Part shown: piece after piece, positions 1 to 5,163 of the stretch | How positions within the stretch are numbered: position 1 is the first letter of the stretch | Layout: every line of letters begins with the position of its first letter | Assembly: GCA_937868145.1 (NCBI GenBank) | Contig: CALMMH010000297.1 | Location: forward strand, 1 to 5,163 | Reading direction: 5' to 3' | Source of the DNA: an uncultured Phycisphaerales bacterium | Lineage (GTDB): Bacteria; Planctomycetota; Phycisphaerae; Sedimentisphaerales; Anaerobacaceae | Length of the DNA stretch: 5,163 nucleotides | Position numbers and translations under genes: made by a program | The notes under the pieces: model-generated | Seen by the model: only the letters and a program-made list of their open reading frames with translations | Databases searched by the model: none | What the model was told of the DNA's origin: nothing

Positions 1-810
1 TTCCGTGGCGACAGTTTGAGCGTCCTGATGGAACTGGTTCCGCAGAGCTATTGGGCGACGATTCGCAGCAAACAGCTCGTTCGCGAGGGCAAGCCGCCTG
101 TGGACCCGCCGGCTCCGGCGTTGCCGGCCTTCATTTCCTTGCCCAACACGGGTTATCTCGCTTCGACGCGCCGGTTCGGCGACGACGAGGTCAAGATCTT
201 CGTCATGGGCAACAAGGCCGGCGCCGGCCATACGCACGAGGACAAGGGGAGCTTCGTGCTCGAATACGCGGGCCAGGCGTTCGCGATGGATCTGGGCATC
301 TGCGATTACGAAGACCCGATCCACGCGGTGTACAAGCACGCCCAGCGTCACAACATGCTCGTTCCGGTCGGGCTGTCCGAACGGGCCTGTCCGCAGAATC
401 CGCTGCCTTTCGACGTGAAACCCGCCGGGCAGGGCGACGAACGGACCTTCCACGCGAGCATCGACGCGACGCCGGGCTGGGAAGGCTACTACAGGAAGTG
501 GACGCGTCGTTGGGATTCGCCCTCGCCGGACGTGCTGGTGATCCGCGATGAATACGAGCTTGCCAAAGGGACCGGAGTCGAGTTCTATTGGCAGACGAAG
601 CTGCCCGTGGAGACGGCCGGTGGAACCATCGTAATCCGTGGCGACAGGGGTGTTGTCTCCCTGTCGGCGCCGCCGGACTGCGTCGTCCGCGTCGATCGAC
701 TGGACCTGGCCGAAGGCGAGAAACACAACCGGATCGCCATTCGGAGAGAGACCACGCAGGGCACGCTCGAAGTGAGTGTCACATTCACACGTGAGCAAAC
801 CGGGCGCTAA
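1..810 (+). CDS. Heparinase II/III-family polysaccharide lyase, C-terminal part (5' truncated)
   Basis: The reading frame is open from base 1 to the TAA at 808-810, so this is the last 269 codons of a longer gene; the TTG at 16 is not a credible start. The diagnostic stretch is at nt 229-330: an HTHEDKGSF block, then AMDLG, a Tyr in CDYED, and QRHNML. This matches the beta-sandwich domain of heparinase II/III-like lyases (PL12/15/17/21 relatives), where an HxHxDxGSF strand is followed by a D-G-Y element and an HN motif. These enzymes cleave uronic-acid-containing polysaccharides by beta-elimination, usually outside the cytoplasm. The N-terminal alpha/alpha toroid with the catalytic Tyr/His and any signal peptide lie outside the window. 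The remaining C-terminal residues are beta-rich and end in a charged tail. The gene converges on the exported hydrolase-like gene at 869-2434. Family assignment is fairly sure; substrate is unknown. Confidence 0.85.
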   Translation, partial: FRGDSLSVLMELVPQSYWATIRSKQLVREGKPPVDPPAPALPAFISLPNTGYLASTRRFGDDEVKIFVMGNKAGAGHTHEDKGSFVLEYAGQAFAMDLGICDYEDPIHAVYKHAQRHNMLVPVGLSERACPQNPLPFDVKPAGQGDERTFHASIDATPGWEGYYRKWTRRWDSPSPDVLVIRDEYELAKGTGVEFYWQTKLPVETAGGTIVIRGDRGVVSLSAPPDCVVRVDRLDLAEGEKHNRIAIRRETTQGTLEVSVTFTREQTGR

Positions 811-868
811 TAGAGACTGCGGGGATACACCATGATCGAGCGCCCCCGAGGTAACAGTCGTGGCGCCA
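811..868. other. Short convergent intergenic gap
   Basis: These 58 bases separate two genes that converge. I see only a weak possible stem (CGGGG at 820-824 with CCCCG at 844-848, 19-base loop) and an 8-base palindrome, TGGCGCCA, at 861-868. Neither is followed by a T-tract on either strand, so I do not call an intrinsic terminator here. Confidence 0.5.
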
Positions 869-2434
869 TCACACGGATACCAAAACTGAATCCAAGCCCC
901 CAATGCTGAGGGGAATCTTCTTGTCTTGGACCTGCAACTGGACATCCTCTTTGGTTTCTGCAAGATTCCACAGGAAGACCCTTCTGGCGGTGGGATACCA
1001 GACACACACAACGGGTTTGTCGTCGATTACGTAGGGGACGTTCAAACCGCCGGCCACCAGTTCCGCCTTCACTTTCCACAGGGCGTCCAAGGTGTCCGGG
1101 ATCGCGCGAATGGACTTCGGAACATCCTTCAGCCCCGTACGACAGAAGCAGTGTCCTTTCGCCTCGCAATAGCGCGCATCCTGATCCGAAAGGAACGTCC
1201 AGCCATTCGGGGAAAGCGTGTCGACGACCTCGAAAGGAATGCCGCTTGCCAGGAAGATGCTGAAGGGGTTGTCGTTCCCGACGTAGCGTGAGGCTTCGCC
1301 CCAGTAGTGTTTGAACGGTCCTTGCGGCGTGTGGCCTTTGATCGCCTCGTGGAAAGCGGCCTGTTTTCTCATCGCGGGGCCGAGCGTTTCCCAGTGGGTC
1401 TGGGGGAAGGGAGTCATCCCGGACATGTACATCGTATTCCGCACGTCGCAGATCGTCGAGACCGCCAGCTTCGCGGCCATGTTCTTCGCGGAGAGTTGGC
1501 CGGCGGGGAAAGCCGTCGTTTCGCTGTAGGCCAGATCGGGTTTTGCATAGCGACGATGAAAGAGGCAACTGAAGAGTTCTCCGGTCTTGCCGGACAGACG
1601 TCCGAAGTCCCCGTCGTGGAACATCATCTCGCCCACCCGGAAGGGCACATCCGCATAATCCGCCAGGCGAATTCCCGCTTTCTCCGCGCCCAGATACATG
1701 ACCATGTTCCCCAGGGCCGCCTCCGGCGCAGCAGCTTGCTGTGCCTTGAAGCACGCGGTCAATTGGTCGCACGTGTGGTCCACCCAGTTGCGCAGGATCG
1801 GGGAGAAGTTCCTCGCGTTCACATCCGCCAGCAGTCCTTCCCAATGGGATTCCGAAAAACCATGTTTCTCCAGAAACTGTTTCTTGTGCCAATCGCAGAA
1901 ACAGCCCCCGATCACGCCCGGCCCTTGCGCGAGGCGGAAATCGTCGTCGAGGAAGATCGTCGCTGGCTTCAGAGCTTGAATCCGTCCAATGGCATCGACA
2001 TTCTCCTGCGTGGCGGGAGGGTGCAGCGAAGTGCCGGAGTACTGTGTGCCGTCGGGTCTCTCCGCCATCCGCCAACGCGTCGGCGGTGCAAGCGGCGTCG
2101 CACCGGTGGCGTCGCCCAGCGCGTCGCCCGGATGGCCCAGCGGCACGTTGATGATATTCCAGCCCAGCCCTTTCGCCTCCACCATGGCGATTACCGGTGT
2201 GAGGTCTTCCGGCTTCTCATACCAGTGCCCGAAGAAATACGACGCCAGCCAGATCTCCGTCACGCCGGCCTCTCGTACGAGATCGAGCAATTCAGGACGT
2301 TGGGCAATGACCTTGGAAGCCAGGCAGCAATGAAAACGCCGAGTGCCCTGTGCGGCCAGCGCCGAAGTCGGCTTCAGGAATGCCGAAGCGCCCATAGCGG
2401 CGCTGATCGCCAGAAACTCGCGTCTTGAGAACAT
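869..2434 (-). CDS. Tat-exported TIM-barrel protein, putative glycoside hydrolase
   Basis: A 521-residue protein. It opens with a twin-arginine signal, MFSRREFLAISAAMGASAF, followed by an SALA-A type cleavage site near residue 27, so it is probably exported folded. The Tat motif directly at the ATG (2432-2434) fixes the start; an AAGGGA about 10 bases upstream is a weak ribosome site. The body reads as a TIM barrel: strand-like segments at about 60-68 (EIWLASYFF) and 91-100 (GWNIINVPLG), a FLDDDFRL motif at 161-168, then GGCFCDWH at 176-183 and YSETTAFP at 303-310. DDD-F/L-R followed by GCFC recurs, as I recall, in uncharacterised glycoside-hydrolase-like proteins of Planctomycetes and Lentisphaerae. 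Asp163-165 and Glu305 are candidate active-site acids (inference). The last 60 or so residues look like a small beta domain. It is transcribed toward the lyase gene, which supports a role in polysaccharide use. Substrate and reaction are unknown. Confidence 0.88.
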   Translation of the reverse strand: MFSRREFLAISAAMGASAFLKPTSALAAQGTRRFHCCLASKVIAQRPELLDLVREAGVTEIWLASYFFGHWYEKPEDLTPVIAMVEAKGLGWNIINVPLGHPGDALGDATGATPLAPPTRWRMAERPDGTQYSGTSLHPPATQENVDAIGRIQALKPATIFLDDDFRLAQGPGVIGGCFCDWHKKQFLEKHGFSESHWEGLLADVNARNFSPILRNWVDHTCDQLTACFKAQQAAAPEAALGNMVMYLGAEKAGIRLADYADVPFRVGEMMFHDGDFGRLSGKTGELFSCLFHRRYAKPDLAYSETTAFPAGQLSAKNMAAKLAVSTICDVRNTMYMSGMTPFPQTHWETLGPAMRKQAAFHEAIKGHTPQGPFKHYWGEASRYVGNDNPFSIFLASGIPFEVVDTLSPNGWTFLSDQDARYCEAKGHCFCRTGLKDVPKSIRAIPDTLDALWKVKAELVAGGLNVPYVIDDKPVVCVWYPTARRVFLWNLAETKEDVQLQVQDKKIPLSIGGLDSVLVSV

Positions 2435-2505
2435 ATTCGGAGGATCCCTTCATGGCCGCACAAAACGTTTCAGAAAAAGCCGCATGTCGTAATTTCACCA
2501 CAGGC

Positions 2506-2534
2506 ATCGTACAGCGAGAGACAGCGGATTTCAA
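2506..2534 (-). promoter_or_regulatory. Candidate sigma70-type promoter for the Tat-exported hydrolase-like gene
   Basis: On the minus strand TTGAAA (2529-2534) is followed after exactly 17 bases by TACGAT (2506-2511). Both hexamers match the sigma70 consensus at 5 (TTGACA) and 4-5 (TATAAT) positions. Transcription would start near 2500, leaving a leader of about 65 bases before the ATG at 2434. It suggests this gene has its own promoter rather than relying on read-through from the operon at 2671-4477. It is a pattern match only. Confidence 0.4.
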
Positions 2535-2595
2535 AGGAATAGCGACGCCACAGGGCAAGAGAGGCGGACGAGGCCGGGATATCGGGAGTCCGTCT

Positions 2596-2634
2596 TTCGT
2601 TTGCGCCTTAAGGCGTCTTTGTGTCGGTGGCGAG
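2596..2634 (+). repeat. 39-base dispersed repeat, copy 1 (palindromic core CGCCTTAAGGCG)
   Basis: This stretch matches 4934-4972 in the same orientation at 33 of 39 positions; similarity stops abruptly on both sides. Its centre is a perfect 12-base palindrome, CGCCTTAAGGCG (2604-2615). Just beyond the repeat a GTGTCG/CGACAC inverted pair (2621-2626 and 2649-2654) spans a short GTGGCG direct duplication. The copy lies in the gap between the membrane protein gene and the Tat-signal gene. It resembles the short degenerate dispersed repeats, containing GCGCCTTNNNGCGTCTTTG-like text, that litter planctomycete and cyanobacterial intergenic DNA (from memory, weak). It may be a REP-like element or a transcript-end structure. 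Confidence 0.6.
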
Positions 2635-2670
2635 TGGCGTGTGAGAGGCGACACGGGGCGGCTGTCCACG

Positions 2671-3813
2671 TTATTCCGCGAGCCTGGCCAGCAGCACGAT
2701 GGCAACGCCAGGCACGAGCAGAACCATCCGCCCGGCAACAAAGCCCGCGAAGAACAGCGGCAGCGCGGCGACAACGGCTACAGCGCATATTCGCAGCGCG
2801 CGCCGCGACGGTGAGCGGCGCAACATGCACAACCACACGTAGGCCGGGAAACACAGGCCGAAAAACCCCATGAAACAACGGTAGATCACCTCGCCGACGT
2901 CAAGGCCATACCAGAGCGATCCCCGGTCGCCCACGAATCCCAAGGCGGCGGCGCCGCCGGCGATGACGAGGGCGATGAGCGTCGAATACCTGCCGCCGAG
3001 GGCCTTGGCCTCGGGGATCACCTCGACGAGGTGGAGCGCCACGGTGTAGGCAATCTGCATCGCCATATAGAGGCCGAGCGGCAAGGCAAAAGCCTTGACC
3101 AGTCCGCGGGGGGCCTGGCCGTCGACAGCGACGGCCAAAGGTCGAGCATAACCGTACGACAGCAGGATCACGGCCAGGAAGAGCACGCCAAAGCCGACGC
3201 CGAAGGCGACTCGACCGGCTGCAGGCGACGTGCGCCGGCGAGCGCGGTGAAAAGTCAGATCGAGATACGGGCAGAGGAAAAAACCAAACGCGCAGACCGG
3301 AGCCAACGCGGCGACGGCGATGGGGTCCCGCGACGGCGCCCACGAGAAATCGAGCCCGTTCCGCAGGGCGAACAGAGCGATGCCGGCAGTGATGGCGAGG
3401 ACGACAACGGCGGCGACCAGATCGCTGCGGTCGCGACGGCGCAAGGCGATGCCTGTGAACACGGCGACGAGGGCCAGAACGATCCATGGGCCCATAGGGC
3501 CGATCAGGCGCGGCATCATCCAGGCGGCGAAGAAGAGGTGAAAGGCCACGGTGACGGCGGAGAACGCGACGAGCGCAGGACGATGACGCTGCACAACCTG
3601 CGAGCTGACGCCCGCCGAGGGCAGAATCGTTCCCATCATCGCGGCGCCGACGACGTTGGGCACGGCGAAGATGACAAAGCCCAGAGTACCAAGCTCGCGC
3701 ACCAGCAACACGGGCAAGAACAGGCCGATGCACCAGGTCCACGAGCAGGCGAGATAAGCGGCCCACCCGAGCACCGCAGCCGTCGGCGTTTCTCTACGGG
3801 TCTCTCCCGGCAT
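2671..3813 (-). CDS. Polytopic inner-membrane protein, about 12 helices, function unknown
   Basis: A 380-residue, very hydrophobic protein. Likely membrane helices lie near residues 13-37, 43-64, 80-100, 108-124, 131-150, 163-183, 201-221, 241-262, 276-295, 308-330, 340-360 and 361-377. Basic loops (RRRDR at 125-129, HRARRR at 189-194, RRSPSRR at 332-338) probably face the cytoplasm. The second helix carries VPNVVGAAMMG and the sixth FFLCPYLDLTF. Glycine-rich helices and a PN-x-x-G element recall LeuT-fold transporters, but this is only a resemblance and I do not recognise the family. The ATG (3811-3813) is preceded by GAGAGA. It starts 7 bases after the stop of the hotdog-protein gene, so the two are almost certainly co-transcribed and translationally coupled. 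No C-terminal domain or enzymatic motif is visible. It could be a transporter or a membrane partner of the hotdog protein. Confidence 0.88.
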   Translation of the reverse strand: MPGETRRETPTAAVLGWAAYLACSWTWCIGLFLPVLLVRELGTLGFVIFAVPNVVGAAMMGTILPSAGVSSQVVQRHRPALVAFSAVTVAFHLFFAAWMMPRLIGPMGPWIVLALVAVFTGIALRRRDRSDLVAAVVVLAITAGIALFALRNGLDFSWAPSRDPIAVAALAPVCAFGFFLCPYLDLTFHRARRRTSPAAGRVAFGVGFGVLFLAVILLSYGYARPLAVAVDGQAPRGLVKAFALPLGLYMAMQIAYTVALHLVEVIPEAKALGGRYSTLIALVIAGGAAALGFVGDRGSLWYGLDVGEVIYRCFMGFFGLCFPAYVWLCMLRRSPSRRALRICAVAVVAALPLFFAGFVAGRMVLLVPGVAIVLLARLAE

Positions 3814-3820
3814 GTCTCTC

Positions 3821-4477
3821 TTATCGGCCTTTGGCCTTGACGTGGCTCTTGGGCGTCACATGAAACGTGGCGACGCACCTGCCAACGCGCCGGTCATGCT
3901 CACCCTGCTGCACGACTTCGATGTCGAGGGTGAGATTGAATTCCTTGCCGTGCGCGAGTTGCTCTTTGATGTCCTCGCGAGGCTTCATGTGGTAGATGGC
4001 CGTGTCGAGGCACGGCCGCAAGAAGCGGTAGTCGAGATGCTTGCACACCACGGTGTAGCCGGCTCCGCAGGCGCGGAACAGATACGAACCGCCCGCCACC
4101 TCGGAGTTGGCCAGAAGCGCCGCGCCGCCCATGGCGTTGTACCAGTTCCTGTTGAATCGCCGAAAAGGCAAGAGGGCGACGTAGTTGTCGCCGTCGACTC
4201 GCCTGAAGTAAATGCCGCTCGCATAGGAGAGGGGCAAGAACAAGAACGAGCAGACGCGGTGCCAGAAGTTGTTGCGCACCGAAAGACGACTGATGTGCAC
4301 GTCGAGCCAGTCATAGATGCGGTGATAGAGCGAAAGCTTGACCACCGGGTGACGAAGCTTTTCCTCCGGGGGCAACTCGGCGATCGGCGTCAACGCTGCA
4401 GCCGCAAGATCTCCCGCCGCTTCTTTAGGGACATCGATTGTTTCGGATGCTATGGCGTCGGCTGATGTCTTACTCAT
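3821..4477 (-). CDS. DUF4442-like hotdog-fold protein (putative thioesterase-superfamily member)
   Basis: A 218-residue protein starting at the ATG at 4475-4477. An in-frame TTG at 4490-4492 would add five residues but has no better ribosome site; the ATG has only a close GAGG. Residues 1-40 are low-complexity, Ala/Glu-rich and probably disordered. From about residue 95 the pattern fits a single hotdog domain of the DUF4442/PaaI-like type. It has a strand (NYVALLPFRRFNRNW), the long central helix (NAMGGAALLANSEVAGGSYL, about 114-133), then VVCKHLDYRFLRPC (143-156), and a charged strand-rich end (FNLTLDIEVVQQG, RCVATFHVTPK). Hotdog proteins of this kind bind or hydrolyse acyl thioesters as dimers. 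DUF4442 itself has no established reaction, and I see no certain catalytic acid. It is the first gene of an operon with the membrane protein at 2671-3813, suggesting an acyl- or lipid-linked task at the membrane (inference). Confidence 0.82.
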   Translation of the reverse strand: MSKTSADAIASETIDVPKEAAGDLAAAALTPIAELPPEEKLRHPVVKLSLYHRIYDWLDVHISRLSVRNNFWHRVCSFLFLPLSYASGIYFRRVDGDNYVALLPFRRFNRNWYNAMGGAALLANSEVAGGSYLFRACGAGYTVVCKHLDYRFLRPCLDTAIYHMKPREDIKEQLAHGKEFNLTLDIEVVQQGEHDRRVGRCVATFHVTPKSHVKAKGR

Positions 4478-4606
4478 GGCCTCAACTATCAATCAAGATT
4501 TCGACCGGTTTTCGCGGTTGATGCGCCGACCGGATTCGATCGTGCGGCACGGTGTCATCCTTGCACTCCACCCGATTGTTCACCTTGTCGTAGGTGTACG
4601 CGTGGC

Positions 4607-4635
4607 ATAGTGCCCGAAATCCGTCGAATTGTCAA
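4607..4635 (-). promoter_or_regulatory. Candidate sigma70-type promoter for the hotdog/membrane operon
   Basis: The minus strand has a perfect TTGACA (4630-4635), a 17-base spacer, and CACTAT (4607-4612), which keeps the important A2, A5 and T6 of the -10 box. A start near 4600 would give a leader of roughly 120 bases before the ATG at 4477. The leader contains a 33-codon GTG-started frame (4482-4583) that stops four bases before the ATG. This is a pattern match without experimental support. Confidence 0.4.
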
Positions 4636-4667
4636 GACAAAGCGGCCGGCTGGCCAGGGGAATAATG

Positions 4668-4705
4668 GGGGAGAAATGGGTCACATGGGGAGAAATGGGT
4701 CACAT
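4668..4705 (+). repeat. Two perfect tandem copies of a 19-base unit
   Basis: The unit ggggagaaatgggtcacat occurs at 4668-4686 and again at 4687-4705 with no mismatch. A degenerate, shortened third copy (ggggaataatggg, 4657-4669) precedes and abuts them. Adjacent tandem copies are typical of transposon ends, protein-binding iterons or replication slippage. GGGTCA within the unit also forms one arm of the imperfect inverted repeat that starts at 4697. Confidence 0.9.
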
Positions 4706-4735
4706 CGCGAATTAGGAATTATGCACTTGACGCCC
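4697..4735. repeat. Imperfect inverted repeat, possible transposon end or REP hairpin
   Basis: GGGTCA (4697-4702) pairs with TGACgCCC (4728-4735), one base bulged. Inside, GC-g-AATT (from 4707) pairs with AATT-at-GC (to 4724) around an AGG loop. The whole could fold as an interrupted hairpin in single-stranded DNA, the kind of structure recognised by IS200/IS605 and RAYT enzymes. The pairing has unpaired stretches, so its stability is uncertain. Confidence 0.45.
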
Positions 4736-4771
4736 CGGGGGAAGGGGGGGGGAGAGCGGGGTTACATCCGG

Positions 4772-4787
4772 ACGGGCAACAGCCCGT
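4772..4787. repeat. Short perfect hairpin (6-bp stem, 4-base loop)
   Basis: ACGGGC (4772-4777) and GCCCGT (4782-4787) are exact reverse complements around an AACA loop. No T-tract follows on either strand, so a terminator is unlikely. It is one of the cluster of hairpins in front of the transposase gene. Confidence 0.6.
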
Positions 4788-4801
4788 ACACATTTCACTC
4801 G

Positions 4802-4833
4802 CGTGGCAGGACGACGCATGCGTCGCCCCTACG
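4802..4833. repeat. Long palindrome with perfect 14-base core CGACGCATGCGTCG
   Basis: The core at 4812-4825 is a perfect palindrome. The flanks continue imperfectly: CGT at 4802-4804 can pair with ACG at 4831-4833, and GG with CC between, with bulges on the left arm. It resembles the GTAGGGGCGA...TCGCCCCTAC class of small palindromic intergenic repeats seen in several bacterial phyla (from memory). The right arm, gcgtcgcccctacg, fits that class better than the left. Confidence 0.65.
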
Positions 4834-4857
4834 AGGGTCCGGGGTCGACGGCGGCCA

Positions 4858-4880
4858 GATGCGGGTTTCTTTGCCGCATC
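4858..4880. repeat. Perfect hairpin (7-bp stem, 9-base loop)
   Basis: GATGCGG (4858-4864) and CCGCATC (4874-4880) are exact reverse complements around a pyrimidine-rich loop. A partial echo, CGCATCCACG, follows at 4890-4899. No T-tract follows the stem. It is part of the structured flank of the transposase gene. Confidence 0.6.
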
Positions 4881-4933
4881 CACGCTTCTACGCATCCACG
4901 CGGCGTCCCGCCCACGCGACCCAGGGTTAGCCC

Positions 4934-4972
4934 TTCGTTTACGCTTTAAGGCGTTATTGTGCCGGTAGCGAG
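4934..4972 (+). repeat. 39-base dispersed repeat, copy 2
   Basis: This copy matches 2596-2634 at 33 of 39 positions. Its core ACGCTTTAAGGCGT (4941-4954) is a 14-base palindrome with one G-T wobble in place of the perfect core of copy 1. It ends 66 bases before the start codon of the transposase gene. Its right end reads CCGGTAGCGAG, containing the GTAG tetranucleotide often associated with REP elements; copy 1 has GTGG there, so this may be chance. Confidence 0.6.
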
Positions 4973-5038
4973 CAGCAGAACGCGGCGAACGCATGGATTC
5001 CATTTGCGTTGCGCGGGACGGGCGGATACGATCATGAC

Positions 5039-5163
5039 ATGGCGAGGGCGCAGCGGATCGAGTACGAAGGGGCCGTCTATCACGTGACGGCCCGGGGTAA
5101 CAAGCGATGGGCGATCTTTCATGACGACGCCGACCGCGAACGGTTCCTGCGCGTGCTCGGCGA
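5039..5163 (+). CDS. REP-associated tyrosine transposase (RAYT, Y1/IS200-like), N-terminal part
   Basis: The last 125 bases of the window hold an ATG and 41 open codons; the gene runs off the edge. The peptide starts MARAQRIEYEGAVYHVTARG and continues NKRWAIFHDDADRERFLRVL. This is the signature beginning of the Y1_Tnp (PF01797) RAYT family: a short basic lead, G-x-x-YHVT-x-RGN, then IF-x-DD-x-DR-x-x-FL. These are HUH single-strand DNA transposases related to IS200/IS605 that act on palindromic REP sequences. The HUH motif and catalytic Tyr lie beyond the window, so it cannot be said whether the gene is intact. The ATG at 5039 is chosen because the family motif starts right at it; an ATG at 5034 is out of frame. 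No strong ribosome site is visible, only GGCGGA about 12 bases upstream. The flank is rich in hairpins and repeats. Confidence 0.9.
   Translation, partial: MARAQRIEYEGAVYHVTARGNKRWAIFHDDADRERFLRVLG

Larger units (their letters stand above)
4636..5038. other. Gene-free, repeat- and hairpin-rich 5' flank of the transposase gene
   Basis: About 400 bases without a credible gene; the frames open here are short and unlike proteins. It holds a tandem 19-mer pair, several inverted repeats, a nine-G tract at 4744-4752, an 8-base CCCCGGGG palindrome at 4733-4740, and a copy of the dispersed repeat, all listed separately. The density of structure, directly before a RAYT-type transposase, suggests it is the non-coding left part of the transposon or its REP array. 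The true element boundary cannot be set without the right end. Confidence 0.5.

Noticed and set aside
811..868. Bidirectional terminator between convergent genes
   Set aside because: Only a weak 5-bp stem with a long loop and no T-tract on either strand.
807..2075. 422-codon open frame on the minus strand overlapping the Tat-signal gene
   Set aside because: It is another frame of the same strand, with Arg/Gly/Ser-rich non-protein-like sequence; the 521-residue frame has a signal peptide and coherent fold pattern.
1307..2428. 373-codon open frame on the plus strand, antisense to the Tat-signal gene
   Set aside because: It lies wholly over a convincing minus-strand gene, has Arg/His/Gly-rich composition typical of a GC-rich shadow frame, and shows no domain.
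2425..2814. 129-codon plus-strand frame through the 2435-2670 gap
   Set aside because: It runs across a promoter-like site, a repeat and the end of the membrane gene, and its composition is not protein-like; the readable part is just translation of the repeat.
3031..3840. 269-codon plus-strand frame over the membrane protein gene
   Set aside because: Its highly charged, Gly/Asp/Arg-rich sequence is the usual antisense image of a hydrophobic gene in GC-rich DNA.
3812..4465. 217-codon plus-strand frame opposite the hotdog gene
   Set aside because: It overlaps almost the whole hotdog gene, which has a recognisable domain and a well-placed partner gene; the opposite frame has none.
4478..4492. 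TTG start at 4490-4492 for the hotdog gene
   Set aside because: It adds only five residues and has no ribosome site better than that of the ATG at 4477.
4610..4930. 106-codon plus-strand frame in the region before the transposase
   Set aside because: It translates through tandem repeats, a G tract and hairpins; no family resemblance and no plausible ribosome site.
4668..4972. CRISPR array
   Set aside because: The repeats are either directly adjacent with no spacer (19-mer) or unrelated to each other; there is no regular repeat-spacer pattern and no cas gene.

Overview
The window is GC-rich bacterial DNA. Its mix of genes suggests a Planctomycetota-type genome (or a related PVC lineage), most likely an environmental or metagenome-assembled one. 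The evidence is a heparinase II/III-type polysaccharide lyase, a Tat-exported glycoside-hydrolase-like TIM-barrel protein, lineage-restricted membrane and hotdog proteins, a REP-associated (RAYT/IS200-like) transposase, and dispersed short repeats. The lineage is an inference from gene style; no marker gene is present.

Layout, left to right. (1) Positions 1-810, plus strand: the C-terminal part of a heparinase II/III-family lyase, cut by the window edge. (2) Positions 869-2434, minus strand, convergent with it: a 521-residue Tat-signal protein with a probable TIM-barrel hydrolase fold. A good sigma70-like promoter lies about 70 bases before its start. (3) Positions 2435-2670: a non-coding gap holding that promoter and the first copy of a 39-base dispersed repeat centred on a CGCCTTAAGGCG palindrome. 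(4) Positions 2671-3813 and 3821-4477, minus strand: a two-gene operon separated by 7 bases. The upstream gene encodes a DUF4442-like hotdog-fold protein and the downstream one an integral membrane protein of about 12 helices. A candidate promoter (TTGACA-N17-CACTAT) lies about 130 bases before the hotdog gene. (5) Positions 4636-5038: about 400 bases without a gene but dense in structure. It holds two perfect tandem copies of a 19-mer, at least four inverted repeats or palindromes, a nine-G tract, and the second copy of the 39-base repeat. (6) Positions 5039-5163, plus strand: the first 41 codons of a RAYT/Y1 transposase, cut by the window edge.

The left half probably serves breakdown of acidic or complex polysaccharide outside the cytoplasm (lyase plus exported hydrolase). 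The hotdog/membrane pair looks like a functional unit, perhaps acyl or lipid related, but its role is unknown. The most interesting part is the right end. The transposase gene sits beside a cluster of hairpin-forming repeats, one of which recurs 2.3 kb away, as expected if a RAYT domesticates or disperses REP-like elements. No defence system, CRISPR array, tRNA or rRNA is visible.
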